Assembly (NCBI GenBank): GCA_964036315.1
Contig: OZ038482.1
Location: forward strand, 9,602,698 to 9,666,697
Direction of reading: 5' to 3'
Source: Acanthosepion esculentum
Lineage: Eukaryota > Mollusca > Cephalopoda > Sepiida > Sepiidae
DNA length: 64,000 nt
Shown here: positions 1 through 11,269 of the stretch, piece by piece
How positions within the stretch are numbered: position 1 is the stretch's first letter
How the letters are laid out: each line of letters starts with the position of its first letter
Translations under genes and position numbers: made by a program
The notes under the pieces: generated by a model
Database searches by the model: none
What the model was told of the DNA's origin: nothing
What the model saw: only the letters and a program-made list of their open reading frames with translations

Positions 1-486
1 GAGTCCATTTTTTAAATATGTTTTTTAAGCAATGAGAAACAGTAAAATATTTATTCCTTTTGTAAAAAATATAAAAAAATAATGCATGTAGAAATAATAA
101 GATAAAATTAGATTTGAACTGAAAAAGATTTGAAATATAAAAAATCAAATCTGAGACAGAAAAGTGAATATATCTTTAGAGATCAGCAATTTTGGATAAA
201 CTATTTATATTTTCTGAGAATTTACGAAAAATGTATTTCTATTTGGATCAAAAATCAAAACAGAGGTCATTTTTTTTTCTACATTTTTGGGCAAGATGAG
301 AATTGTACATGTTTATTCCTCTTTAGAACAAACATTTCGATGGGAAATTAAATCCTACTTTTTTTTCTTTTTGTTGTTGTAACATCAGATAATGAATAAT
401 TATTTATGAGGGGATGCTGAAAAATTCTAAACCTGAATCACTGTAAAATCTAACCAAACATCACATGTTTTTGAATTCTTTCTTTA

Positions 487-522
487 TGTGTGTGTGTGTG
501 TATGTCTCACTCTCTCTCTCTT

Positions 523-608
<86 letters not shown>
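487..608. repeat. (GT)n-(CT)n-(TA)n compound microsatellite
   Basis: A short GT run is followed by about 60 bases of CT and 40 bases of TA. Open frames across it (Leu/Ser then Tyr/Ile) are translated repeat. A second pure TA run lies at about 732-766. Confidence 0.97.
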
Positions 609-611
<3 letters not shown>

Positions 612-728
612 ATCCACAGACAGACTGTTTGGCTAGAGTCAGATATCTTACCTCTAGGCTATCGTCGCACGGCAGAAAGGAAGGGAATTTTAATGTTTTT
701 CTCTATATAAAATATGCTGTTAAAATAG

Positions 729-767
<39 letters not shown>

Positions 768-987
768 CTATAGGGTAAGAGTGCTGAAAATTAGCGATAG
801 CGTGTTAATAGATAGAGGCAGTGTGAATATAGGAATGAACACACCTTCTCTCCCATGCTTTCTCTCAATGAAAATTCAGGATCTATTTGGTGATAATGAA
901 AATTATGGGCCTATTTGTTGATAAGGGAATGTTACTATTTGGTGTTGGAGACATTCAAATTGAGAAGCTAGTGGCAAACCAGTTGTT

Positions 988-1440
988 CTACCATTGAGTT
1001 GCTAGAATTAATTTAGGGGAGAGATTAGCTACCTGTCTCTGATTATCTAGATGCTTGGAAATGCAAACATAAACTGTAGTATTGTCTGCATAGACATTAA
1101 CTAAAGATCTTTGGATCTTCCTGGGCAGATTATTAATATAAAGCAAAAAGAAGGTAGGACTGAGGAGAGAGGCTGGGAAGATGCTTGCATTTATCTCATG
1201 AACTTCAGAAGACTGGTAAGTAACAACTTTCATGGACTTACCTAATAGGAAGGACTTTATAATTGCAAAAACTCTTCCAGAGATGCCAAAGCTAGAGAGC
1301 AAGCCTGTATGCCATACCTTGTCAAACTTTTTTGAGATATCTAAGGTGATTTCTTTTATGATGAATTTATTAGTTAGTGCTTCACTGATCCTTTGTGTAA
1401 TGACAGTTAAAACATTAGTAGTAGACCTAGAGGAGTGAAA
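988..1440 (-). pseudogene. LINE reverse transcriptase fragment (jockey/CR1-like)
   Basis: On the minus strand this encodes part of a non-LTR retrotransposon reverse transcriptase. I see a palm motif A-like LDISKKFDKVWHTGL, then GISGRVFAIIKSFL, then a YADN form of the catalytic YADD box within NVYADNTTVYVC. The motif order A to C fits the RT palm domain. The 5' endonuclease and the 3' end are missing, and the YADD aspartate pair is changed to DN, so it is dead. It is related to the plus-strand LINE at 2905-3820, which carries the matching ISKAFDRVWHKGL and YGISGHIFELIQSFL motifs. Family assignment is by motif recall only. Confidence 0.82.
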
Positions 1441-2700
1441 TTCTCTTTATCGAGTTAACCTCAGGAGCATTTATAATAGTAGACACTGATGGCCTGCTTC
1501 TATTATAATGTTGGCGATTTTCTAGAACTCACAGGAGCCAAGTCTTTTGCTTTCACCATTGAACTTGTACTGACAGCACAAAGCTGCTCTTTGAAATTTC
1601 TAGAAATCTCTTGCACTGATTGAAAACAGTTCTGAATGTTACAAGAGTTCTACTACACCATTCCCAGTGATAGAGATGGTAGTAGTGATTATGGTGAGCT
1701 ATGTCAGAAGCACATTCATGCATGAAATAAGGCTGGCTAATCAGTATTTGCTAATGGTTTTTCTGTGGGATAAAACTCCATGTCAGAAATGGGGGGGGGT
1801 GGATGTTCTGGGTGTTCTATTTTTGAAGAATTCTAAAAAAGAAGCTTCTGCAATGTAAGATCTGAGGACATCCTCTTTAGTTTTTGCGGTGAAAGAGAAA
1901 GTCACTTACCGAGGAAAAGTGCACACGTGCTCAGTACAATATGCCAAAGACAAAATAACCAAAATAGAAACAAGTCAGTTGCAGGTGTTGCCATAAATGC
2001 ATCTCTGATATGCTAATATTGTTTGTCTTCTCCAAGTGTCGACTAATGAAAACAGTTTCGTCAATAAAAGCAGTTGGTGTTCTTGAATTGGTAAGTCATT
2101 TATTTTTCTACCTCATTTGTTGGCTTGCATGTGACTGTTGCCTTGCATGTTGGATTTCTGACCATTTACATTTATTGAGATTTTTGACACTGGAACTGTG
2201 ATTTGTGATTTTGACAATTCTTTCTGCTCCTGGATCTTCAAGTTTGAACTTGCGATTTATTTATTTTGTTTTGTAATTGAGCTGCCATATCAATTTTTGA
2301 AGAGTTTTAGTTTTGGTCTGGCATCAATCTTGACACAAATCAGTGAGTGGGGGAGGGGTGGAAGAATCCAAGAAAGGTAACACTTCAACAGAACATTTGT
2401 CAGGACAGGACATGAGAAATAATTCTACAAAGTTTACAAGATGTCCAATTACATCAGTAAAACAAGTAGGCTTATTCATGATCAGACTCAGCTGGTATGT
2501 GACAGAGAACCCATGACAGTACCTACCTTCATAGTGAATACTGAAATCCTCCCAATACAAATGCTAGTTGATGTATGATCATAGATGTTATCATCAATCT
2601 TCTCAGCTATTTTGTCACACATTACAATTCTATCATCCTGTGGGTGATAGTGAAGAGTAGTCAGAGATTGAAAATTATCAAACTGGAATAAGTCAATATT
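1441..2700. other. Unassigned AT-rich sequence
   Basis: No recognisable gene or repeat. The open frames are short (60-80 codons), overlap on both strands and have no family motif. A G8 run lies near 1791-1798. The stretch could contain old, diverged repeats. Confidence 0.5.
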
Positions 2701-2705
2701 GGTCA

Positions 2706-2775
2706 TTTATATTTGAGTCTATCAGCATTTACTTGGTTCAAAGATAGGTAAATATTGGTCATTTATATTATCAAA
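2706..2775 (+). repeat. 57-bp minisatellite, fragment 1
   Basis: One unit, recognisable by GCATTTACTTGGTTC followed by AGGTAAATATTGGTCATTTA. The same unit recurs at 3822-3910, 4085-4175 and 4765-4885, separated by the LINE insertion and other sequence. The four sites look like pieces of one former tandem array. Confidence 0.75.
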
Positions 2776-2904
2776 GGAGATAAGTCTCTGTTTGATGAGA
2801 GAAAGAGGCACCCCATAGCATCTAACAGCCTTGGCTCATGTGATTACTGGAGGTTCTGTAATAGGGTATGAAATAAGTGTAAGGTCTCTATTTCTCTGCT
2901 GTTC

Positions 2905-3820
2905 AATCAATTTGCAGTGTTAACATCCTCTGTTGATAAAGCTGAATGCTTTGGCTGTAAATTCTCATTAAACTCTACTCTTGACTCATCTGGAGTATCT
3001 CTGCCTAACTTCTCACTTAGAACTGAGTCTCTGTTGAGTGATATGCATATAACCCTTTCCATGGTTTCTAACCTAGATCCCTATAAAGCATGTGGACATG
3101 ATAGTATCCCTGTAACTAACAGCCATTAAGAAGTGTCCTCTTGGACTGGCTCCTGTTCTCTCTAAACTGTATAATAAAGGCGTTGCTGCCACCTGCTTTC
3201 TTGCCTACTGGAAGTCATCATTTGTCATTCTTAACAACTCTGGTGAACCATCTGATTCTTCCAAATATCAGCCTATTAGCCCTCTCGCTCTTTTTGGAAA
3301 ATTCCTTGAGGCCCTAATCAATGCTGAATTGGTTCATCATCTCTCATTACAGGAGCTTTTTTCTGAAAATCAATATGGCTTTCATTTCTCCAACTGTTGG
3401 TGCACTGATGATAAATGAGGAAAAAGTCTATCATGCTCTAGATAAAAACAGTGAGGCCTGGACTGTAGCATTGAACATCTCAAAAGCTTTTGACAGAGTA
3501 TGGCATAAAGGTCTTCTCAACAAACTGAAAGATTATGGTATCTCTGGACACATTTTTGAACTGATCCAGTCTTTTCTATCAAATTGTGAAATGAAGGTTA
3601 TCCTGAATGGCCACTCATCTAGATCCTTTTGTACTAATGTGGGTGTGCCCCAGAGCGCCATCCTTTAAATGCAATGTCAGTCGCTATCTACTTTCCTTCT
3701 GATTACTCTTTTCTTTTCTTGCTCATTAGTAATGTTGCTGTTTCTAATTCTTCCTCACCCTGTAACTACTTGTGTCTTAGTGGCCTTACTGCCTTACATG
3801 GGGTGATACTGATTTAAAAA
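2905..3820 (+). pseudogene. LINE reverse transcriptase, degenerate, with 3' end
   Basis: A plus-strand non-LTR retrotransposon remnant readable across frameshifts. In order I see the N-terminal RT segment DPYKACGHDSIPV, then KKCPLGLAPVLSKLYNKGV, a GEPSD..KYQPIS block, palm motif A ISKAFDRVWHKGL, YGISGHIFELIQSFL and a GVPQ motif B. The sequence then jumps directly to the element's 3' terminal region (CNVSRYLLS) and an A-rich tail near 3812-3825, so the part coding for YADD and the thumb has been deleted. There are several frameshifts and no intact ORF. The tail sequence is shared with 6530-6710. It probably inserted into the 57-bp minisatellite array, since units flank it on both sides. Confidence 0.88.
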
Positions 3821-3821
3821 A

Positions 3822-3910
3822 AAAATTGAGTCTATAAGCATTTACTTGGTTCAGAGATAACTAAATATTGGTTGTTTACATTTGAGATTATAAGCATATA
3901 TTTAGTTTGG
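3822..3910 (+). repeat. 57-bp minisatellite, fragment 2
   Basis: About one and a half units start immediately after the LINE A-rich tail. Just downstream, at 3913-3980, a 36-bp segment containing GTGATAATAATGAACT is duplicated in tandem. Confidence 0.75.
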
Positions 3911-4084
3911 TGATAGTGTGATAATAATGAACTATCCTGACCTACCCATGTGATAATAATGAACTTTCCCAACCTACCCATTTTCAATACTAAACACTCT
4001 GTATAAAAGCTGTCTTACTACTAACAGTTCAGTTTAGCAGAACAAAGTTTCTAAAGTTGGTATTTGACATTGTCTACTCATTAC

Positions 4085-4175
4085 AGATAGGTAAATATTA
4101 GTTGTTTATATTTGTGTCAGTAAACATTGACTTGGTTTAGGATAGGTAAATAATGGTCATTTACATTTGTGTAAC
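4085..4175 (+). repeat. 57-bp minisatellite, fragment 3
   Basis: Two diverged units sharing AGGTAAATA and TGGTCATTTACATTTG with the other fragments. Confidence 0.7.
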
Positions 4176-4764
4176 TTTGTGGGTGTAGAAAAAGGAGAAT
4201 AATTTAAGATTTAGGATTAAGAAAAGAAAAATAGATCTCACTAATAAACAGGTTGTTTGAAAATACAGTGTGTTTTTGATATACATGATATTTGATAGGG
4301 TCAGTTGGTGGACACAAGTTCTGTAAGAGTAAAAGAAAAGGAACATGTCACGGTACTTCTTTTTCAGTGAGCTAGTAACTAGTAAGAAGGTGAGATTTCC
4401 TTGTTAAAAAAGGAGTTCTTTGCTGTAAGATTTCTTTAGTGTGGTTTTTGGCTTGTTTGCGAGTTGTATGATGGCTGGAATGTTCTCACATACACCATAT
4501 TCTCTCTATCACTGGCAGTTGGCAACATTTCCCTGCTGGAGACAATAAAATTGGCCAATACAGACCCCATTGTGTTGTGCCATTTATTATTACAAGAAAA
4601 ACTTTTGCCTGGTGAAAACATGGCTTTTGATTTTCAGCGAGAAACTGAGACAGTGCAACTTTGATGTTGTGGCCTGAAGACAACTAATATGCCACACTGC
4701 AAAGTACCAACTGTAATTTGATGAACACCAGTTTGAGCGACAGAAGGTGTCATGACAATGCAAC
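4176..4764. other. Unassigned sequence between minisatellite fragments
   Basis: No family motif is recognised in any frame. Overlapping frames of 61-66 codons on both strands around 4436-4683 are not supported by codon or domain signals. Confidence 0.4.
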
Positions 4765-4885
4765 ATTTGAGGCCAATAAGCATTTACTTGGTTCAGACAG
4801 GTAAATATTGGTTTTTTACATTTGAGACAATAAACATTTTACTTAATTTGAAGATAAGTATATAGTGGTCATTTATAATTGAGCA
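4765..4885 (+). repeat. 57-bp minisatellite, fragment 4
   Basis: Two units with GCATTTACTTGGTTC and GGTAAATATTGGT. This is the rightmost piece of the dispersed array. Confidence 0.72.
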
Positions 4886-5034
4886 TTTACTAGCTAATTG
4901 ACCTATTGGGATAGAGGCCTTACCCCACTGTAGGGGATGCAATTAGCATATTTTTGGTCTTGCTGCCAGGACAATAAGATCAAGGAGAAAAGGATAACAA
5001 GAAAAAATAATCACTTGATTTGATTAATAATTAA

Positions 5035-5282
5035 TTGGTTTATTTTTTTATGGCTTATCAAGATTTTGTAGGTTATTTAAAGTCAAAAAGTATTTTCAGA
5101 TAGTAAGAATATTTGATGATAATAAGTATTTACTGATACAAGTCCTACTAATTAACCCATAGCTGGGGGAAAAGGTGAATTCATAACTTTTCTAAGAGTA
5201 TTTGAATATAACAAACCCAACTGGAATTGGAACTCAGCTCAACAATTTCCAATTTCAACCCACTATCCATTACACCACCTGC
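5035..5282 (-). repeat. tRNA-derived SINE (family 1), minus strand
   Basis: On the minus strand the head reads GGTGGTGTAATGGATAGTGG, resembling the D-arm and box A of a tRNA-Arg-type head. A box B-like GAGTTCCAATTCC follows about 45 bases later. The body contains CCAGCTATGGGTTAATTAG and the tail ends in a GATAAGCCATAAAA signature. Copies occur at 15080, 27895, 29436, 31135, 37045, 53395 and 61110. Cephalopod genomes are known to carry tRNA-derived SINE superfamilies. Assignment to a named one needs a database comparison. Confidence 0.78.
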
Positions 5283-5288
5283 ACATCC

Positions 5289-5363
5289 AAGCTTACAACA
5301 CCTGGTATTCCCAAGCGGTCACCCATTTAGGTACTGACCAGTGTTGATGTTACTTAATTTCAA
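5289..5363 (-). pseudogene. 5S rRNA-like segment (3' half) fused upstream of SINE
   Basis: The minus strand contains GGGTGACCGCTTGGGAATAC followed by CAGGTGTTGTAAGCTT. This matches the conserved 3' half of metazoan 5S rRNA (GGGAGACCGCCTGGGAATACC and the terminal stem). It is preceded by AGTAACATCAACACTGGTCA, comparable to the 5S middle region. The 5' half is missing. It ends only a few bases before the tRNA-like SINE head at 5282, in the same orientation. It is either a 5S pseudogene next to a SINE or a 5S-tRNA composite SINE head. Confidence 0.8.
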
Positions 5364-6529
5364 ATCAAGTAAATTAATTAAATTAAAAAAAATAATTTTT
5401 TTCAAGTCATTTGTGTAAAACACCATTAAAGACAATTTGAATCCAAATAAAAGTGTAAGGATTGTGTAAGGACTTTCTTTTTATTTGATGCAAGGGAAAA
5501 AAAAGTATTAATAGAAAACATTAAACAGTGTTATTAATCAATATATTACTGATTAACATATTTCTTTATTTAGAGGGCTAAAAAAACAGATATTTTCATT
5601 AATGTTTTTTTCTTTTACAGTTAAATATAGAGTCTCCTTTCAAACAATCTAATAATGATAGGTTAACGGTTTAATGTCTGCAAAGCAATAGACTAATTGT
5701 TTATGTTTTCTTGCTGGGCAAACAAAAGAACCAAAATGTGACCATTGATTTTTCTACATAAAGACAAGACTTGCTTGGCCAAATATGAAAAGCTATAACA
5801 AAGCCAACAGTGAAGATCATTTTACAAAAAAAAAATGACCCTTAATTGGCAAAGAAAGCCAATTTGAAAAGATGATGCTTAAAAAATATAGATTCTGATA
5901 GTAGGACACAAAAATTATCAAAACAAAAGTAATGAGTTTATAACATAATTTCTGTTTTTTCCTTGTTAGCAGCCATTTTTTTCTGCTGCATATCTACATT
6001 GGGTAGCCATTAAAATGTTCATTAAATATCTTTGATATTTTCTTCCCTAGAGATTTAGTTGATTAATAAAGGCAACAAGAAAAAGACAGAATAATTCATT
6101 GAGATTTCTTGGCTTCCTTCCAGCAAACACAGAGAATATTTTATTTTCACAGAGTTTCGGTAGTGCAATATTAAATTGCTTCTCTTTTTAAATAATTTTG
6201 CATTATCTTACATTTTTTTAAAAAACAAAGATGAAAAGAAATCCTCTTTCAAGAAAATCCTTTCTTGTTAATTTATAATATTCTACATTTTCAAGTGTTT
6301 TTTCAATGTTTATATATATTTTCACTACATATATCTACATATATGTATTATATATATATAATATAATATATAATAGATGAGGTTTTCGATATGGTAGCTA
6401 GACTTTTTGAATTTATGTGCAGTACTAGACTGGTGTTGAGATCTTATAAATTTACAGTTGAGTTGGCTAGGTGTAACTGAAAATTCTAATCTTTTATCAC
6501 TTGTGGAACTCCCTTCTGGCTCCATGCTT
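5364..6529. other. AT-rich sequence without recognised features
   Basis: Low-complexity A/T runs and a short (TA)n patch near 6340-6372. No coding signal or recognised repeat family was seen. Confidence 0.5.
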
Positions 6530-6708
6530 TTCAGCCAACTTTGATCTTCAAAAATTTAAATGCAATGTCAATCGATATCTACTGTCCTCCTGATTATTTT
6601 CTTTTGTTCTCACTCCTTAGTAATGTTTCTGTTTCTAATTCTTCCACACTCAATAACCCCTTGTGTCTTGGTGGTTTTACTGCCTTGCTTGAGGTAAACT
6701 CAATTAAA

Positions 6709-6710
<2 letters not shown>
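6530..6710 (+). repeat. LINE 3'-end fragment
   Basis: Shares KFKCNV/NAMSIDIY-type coding and SNVSVSNSSTLNNPLCLGG with the 3' end of the LINE at 2905-3820. It carries the terminal coding region plus UTR, truncated 5', and is followed directly by a (TA)n array at 6711-6752. Confidence 0.75.
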
Positions 6711-6755
<45 letters not shown>

Positions 6756-6764
6756 ACTGGACGC

Positions 6765-8035
6765 CATTATTTATCCTTAAAGACACCCTTTCAACCAACA
6801 CTTTCTCAAAAGGTGAACGTTGGTGAGCAGCAGGAAACAATCAAAGACACATTAGTAAATAACGAATGAGGAGGGAAAATTGGAACACAATTAAAATAGA
6901 TTTTAATTATAACTAAATTAACAACTAAAATGAAATATGAAGTTCCAAAAAGAGTATAAAATGAGAAAATGTTACTCATAATCCCACAATCAAATGTAAG
7001 GAAGAAATAAAATGTTCCTTTTGTTGACATAAGGTCAGCTGATGAAAGTTAATATAAACAGCTTCAAGAACTCAAAGATGGTGAACACAGTGAGAACTGT
7101 GTAAAATGGAAAAAATGCATCATTATAATTGCTGGCATAATCGGGATTGTCCAGTAAATGCTGCTGAATGGAGGAGTCATGCACTGCTTGAGTGGTTCTT
7201 TTAACACAACTCTGACTACTAGAATGCAAATAGGCAGGTATGTCTTGCGTAATACACATTTCCAGCTTTTGATTGGTCCGTCCTATATAGACTGCATCAC
7301 AACAGCATTTAAATTTATATATTACTGAACTATTCTGAAAATAGGTCAACTGATCCTTGCTAAAGGATGGAAATGCAGATCTCGTCGGGAACACAGTATG
7401 CAACTTGACAGTATTATAGCACGAAGCAACACAAGCTGAAATTCTGTCAGCAAGCAACTGGCACTTCCTGCCTAATTAAAGGTAACTTCAGGTAAATTGG
7501 GCATTGGCTAGGTATTAGAACTACTGGTTATTTAAACCGTCTAATTTTTCTATCTATAACACATTTAATGACATTAGTAGGATAAACATTACCTTCAAAA
7601 ATTTCTTGGATCTTTGCAAGTTCTTCGTTTAACAAGCTAAGAGAACAAATCATCAATGTGTGAGGAACCAGGGTAGAAAGTAGTGACAAAAACACTATCC
7701 TTGCATTCTACAAGAACATCTAGAAAGCACCATCACTCTCAACTTCCATAGTAAAATGAAGGGATGGATAGAGAGGATTGAGTTCTGCAAAGAAGTTAGT
7801 GGTGTCTCCTGCAGAATTAAAAATTGAAAAGGTGTCATCAATGTACTGCATATAAATGTAAGGTTTACGGAACTTATCAAACAAAAGTCCCTCATGAAAA
7901 CCTACAAAAATATTAGCCAGTATCAGACCCAAAGGACTACCCATTGCAACACCATCTGTCTGGGTGTACATAATATCATTGAAACTGAATTCAACACCAA
8001 TTTTTCCTCCCACTATCATAAAACACCGATATATG
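6765..8035 (-). mobile_element. Penelope-like element, degenerate, RT plus GIY-YIG
   Basis: The minus strand holds a Penelope-type reverse transcriptase (8019-7720) and, downstream, a GIY-YIG endonuclease region (7457-7035). The RT shows QTDGVAMGSPLG, LANIFVGFHE, YIDDTFSIF and a PSLHFTMEVESDG block, all standard for Penelope RT. The endonuclease region shows SSVIYKFKCCCDAVYIGRTN and a QHLLDNPDYA tail. The linker between the two (7719-7458) is full of frameshifts and the 5' part of RT is absent. The 3' UTR runs to about 6765, where GAAAGTGTTGGTTGAAAGGG matches the 3' end of the Penelope copy ending near 47510. The element is inactive. Confidence 0.9.
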
Positions 8036-8424
8036 CAACCATAAATTAATCCAAAATTGCAAAATTAATCAGTTTGTCTGACAATTGCAAAGGGCGTGAC
8101 ACCCAGGATCACAAACTGACATCAATGCAACTAAAATATATAAAATATATATATATAAATATAAAAGTGAACATAGAAGCACAATCTTTCTGTGGTATGG
8201 CTTATCCCTGCTTCCGATGTATTCTGTCGTTTAAGTCCAATAAGACCCGCTTCATTCTAAGTTGAATAAAGCTTTAGTTATGTTTATGCATTCATTTTGA
8301 TATTACAATTTCTCCAAACATGGATCATTGCATTAGACTACAAAGGTTTGATGTTGACTCTGACCATACCCCACACTTTCTATTCTTTATTCTCCTGTGG
8401 CTTTGTGTCAGACGAAGCTAATTA

Positions 8425-8560
8425 TGCAGGTAGATCAATAAGTTTGTTGCCTAATGATGAAAGACTATTTAATTAGATAACAAGTAACTATTTTTCAACA
8501 TAATTTCCTTCCTTGTCAATGCATTTAACCCAATGCTTCTCTATTAATTAGATAAACTAA
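8425..8560 (-). mobile_element. mariner transposase C-terminus and 3' end
   Basis: The minus strand reads IEKHWVKCIDKEGNYVEK then stop. This is the typical C-terminal signature of mariner transposases (W.KC....G.Y.EK). It is followed by a terminal-repeat-like TTAGGCAACAAACTTATTGA. Only the last part of the transposase remains and no catalytic D residues are present. Confidence 0.7.
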
Positions 8561-9300
8561 ACATTAATTTTATAGCCTGAAAATTACAAACTCCTTCTAC
8601 TGATTATAATAGGTTATAAACTTACTGATCTATTCTTGTAAATGTCCATACCCATGTTTTTATATAAGCATAAATTTATATATAGATATATACTAAGTTT
8701 AGTTTGGCACAAGACCAAAAACTGTTGGGCACTCAGTGAGGTTCAAACCTATTACACAAGTAATAGTTTGGTCAATGAGCTTGTTAATTAGTACTTCATC
8801 CATATTTTACATGTTTATACAAATGAATAATGAATTTATTTGTTGGACAATTAGTTCTGAATCTAATAGTTTTAGTAGCAGTATTTACAGTCAGACTAAT
8901 ATCCTTATTGTTATTGTTAGCATTCACTATTCCGGTTAATAATAGCAATAGGGAGGGTCAGATCCAAAAAATCATAAGTCCAAAGTCACAAGTTCAATGC
9001 CTAAAAATGTCAAGAATCAAAAGGGTAAAAAGATTCACATCTCAATGCCTAACTACTTCTTCACCCACGGAGAGCTGAGTAATCCACTGGTCCAAAGTAG
9101 AGTTTTTTATTGGGTTAAGAAAGGTTGTGATTTGTTGAAACTGGTAAAGAAGTGGAAACAATTACAATATTATGAGCCTTAGTAAAATTGACCCAATCTT
9201 GATTATGATTTTCTTTTTCAACAGATAACACAGACAGCACCAATTCGTTTTTAAAGTATGACTTTTTTTCTCTGTTGATAGTAATCTTCAGTGAATTTCG
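8561..9300. other. Unassigned sequence with a GGTTCAAACC box
   Basis: A palindromic GAGGTTCAAACCT at about 8740 resembles a pol III box B, but no box A or folded tRNA is visible. The frames of 60-80 codons (8736-9182) show no family motif. Confidence 0.4.
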
Positions 9301-9309
9301 AACTGGACA

Positions 9310-9540
9310 CGTTATATAATCTACATAGTGTTCGGATTTCCTTGTCCATCTCTAGGGATATCTTGTGTTCTTTCTTATTACTGCTCAGTTATTGTTCATC
9401 CTGTTTCCATTAAGTCTAAGTCTGTACTACATTCCCCAGGATTTGAACTCAGAATTACTATGCCTCCAAATTCACAAACCATTGTTTTAATCCACTAGGA
9501 TAGGCCACAGGGCAATAGCCTAGAGGACTTGCATATTCAA
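9310..9540 (-). repeat. tRNA-related SINE (family 2), minus strand
   Basis: The minus strand contains a box B-like GAGTTCAAATCCTGGGG and the body word AAGATATCCCTAGAGATGG shared with copies at 9640, 17200 and 31728. The head is diverged. Confidence 0.62.
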
Positions 9541-9639
9541 AATTTTTTTTTTTAAACAAAAAACAAAAACATACACTCTAAATAATAAATAAATAATAAC
9601 CAATTCCTGGGATGATTTACATTTGGACTAATGTCTTCA

Positions 9640-9995
9640 TCTTTGTTGTTATTATTACAATGTTTCAGCCATTGTACCCTCCAGGTATCTCTCACTCCAG
9701 GTAACCTTCAGGGATTTTCAAATTGTACCCTTTATTTAATCTTCTTCTTCTTCTTCTTCTTCTTCTTCTTCTTCTTCTTCTTCTTCTTCTTCTTCTCCTT
9801 CTTTTTCTTCTTCTTCTTCTTCTTCTCCTTCTCCTTCTTCTTCTCCTTCTTCTTCTCCTTCTCCTTCTTCTTCTTCTTCTTCTTCTTCAACTGTCCATGT
9901 CTAGGGATATCTTGTCCTGTTGTTTCTTAGTACTGCTCAGTTATTGCTTGTCCTGTTTCCACTGAGTCTGAGTCTGTACTACATGCCCCAGAGGC
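9640..9995 (-). repeat. SINE family 2 copy interrupted by (CTT)n expansion
   Basis: Both flanks belong to SINE family 2 (CATTGTACCCTCCAGG on the left, CTAGGGATATCTTGTCCTG on the right), read in minus orientation. In between, 9740-9888 is a CTT/CTC triplet array of about 150 bases. The array sits at the place where other copies read TTTATTTAT..., so it expanded inside the element. The poly-Phe and poly-Leu frames across it are artefacts. Confidence 0.75.
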
Positions 9996-10019
9996 ATATA
10001 TATATATATGTATATATAT

Positions 10020-10200
10020 ATTATAATAAAAAGAAAGAACAGTAAGATATATAATCCAGTGTTCTTACTGATATTTTTATTTTTACAAAACAGTGCTCAA
10101 TGTAAATTTACAGAGCATTTAAATTTGAAGTTTTTAATTTCATATTTTGAAACATGGTAATTTCTGTGTAGCAAAGAAAGCATATTTTAAATCAGTTTAT

Positions 10201-10205
<5 letters not shown>
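10020..10205 (+). repeat. Dispersed repeat R (copy 1), TA-flanked
   Basis: Shares AAGAACAGTAAGATATATAA and GTGCTCAATGTAAATTTACA with 51665-51890 in the same orientation. A more diverged member may lie at 59465-59590. (TA)n arrays bound it at 9995, 10205-10234 and 10271-10309. It contains CTGTGTAGCAAAGAAAGCA, where copy 2 has a long hairpin. Confidence 0.75.
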
Positions 10206-10233
<28 letters not shown>

Positions 10234-10267
10234 CTGGTATTGTCTGAGTCTGTACTACATACACCAG

Positions 10268-10312
<45 letters not shown>

Positions 10313-10776
10313 AAATATTACAAACACTAACCTATTCCACAATTGTGGTTTCTACCAATGAAGGTTTCCTCGGGTAGTGAAAAGGTCAATTGTTTTTCTA
10401 TCACTGTATTTATACACTTATGGTAATAAAGGAAAATTAAATGGGAGGGAAATGGTAAAGAAAGTGTAGAGAAAATATGTAAGAGGGGAGAATAGGAGAG
10501 AAAAAAAAATTTTGGTACTCTCATCTAGGTTCATATTGCTCCAGTAGATATTTTTTTGCATGTTTACAAGCTGCCATTACTTCAGCTTTCATTTAACAAG
10601 TTGCCTTGCTCTGGAAATAACATAATTGCAAGCTTTTCTTCCTGACACAAACCGCACATAATGTTTCAAATAATGTTTGGCTTGGCTTTTTTAAAAATAC
10701 TCCAACATCTTTTTTCATTTTTTGTCTTTTAACACCCAGACGTGGCTAGCTAGTTTTGTATAATGTTTGTAACTTC

Positions 10777-11061
10777 CTAGCTTAAATGATGAGTGATTGT
10801 TATACCATCTTTTCTTAAAGCTGACTTCCATACACCCAAAATGCACTTCATTTTGGCCTTTTTTCCATTCTCCAGCTCCGCCTTGTAGACTACAGCTTCT
10901 GTTTTACATTCTCCGCTCAGTGGGCACTTATTTTTATTTCTACAATTGCACACGTGATTAGTTATATTATTATCTTGCATGCTGTCTTTATTAAAATTCC
11001 TGATGTTTTGTTTCTTAATTGCATTTTCTAAGTTGCTGGTACAACTATAACTTATCTTCAC
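10777..11061 (-). pseudogene. GIY-YIG endonuclease fragment of Penelope-like element
   Basis: The minus strand encodes KISYSCTSNLENAIKKQN, then a CNCRNKNKCPLSGECKTEAV cysteine cluster, then VYKAELENGKK and a degenerate ILGVWKSALRKDG. The cysteine block followed by VYKA and YIG is characteristic of the GIY-YIG region in Penelope-like elements of the Poseidon/Neptune type. The catalytic YIG is lost (ILG) and the frame ends early. No RT lies next to it, so this is a truncated insertion. Confidence 0.72.
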
Positions 11062-11269
11062 AGTGTTTTTGTTGAAGATTTTGTGTAACTCGGAAGTTTT
11101 GGGGAAGTGTTTATTTTGAGGAAGTGTTTATCATATATTTATATATATGAACATGAAAAAACATTTATTTTATACAAAAAATATTTTTTGGCTTAATTTT
11201 CTTCCCTTACTAATATCCTTCATTATCAATTCTTCTTTTTCTTCTTTTTTGGAAACAGAAATGGTAAGA

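Noticed and set aside
4436..4683. Overlapping frames of 61-66 codons on both strands
   Set aside because: No family motif, no splice or promoter signal, and mutual overlap makes chance frames the simplest explanation.
9631..9965. Poly-Phe and poly-Leu frames
   Set aside because: They are (CTT)n triplets in different phases inside a SINE copy.
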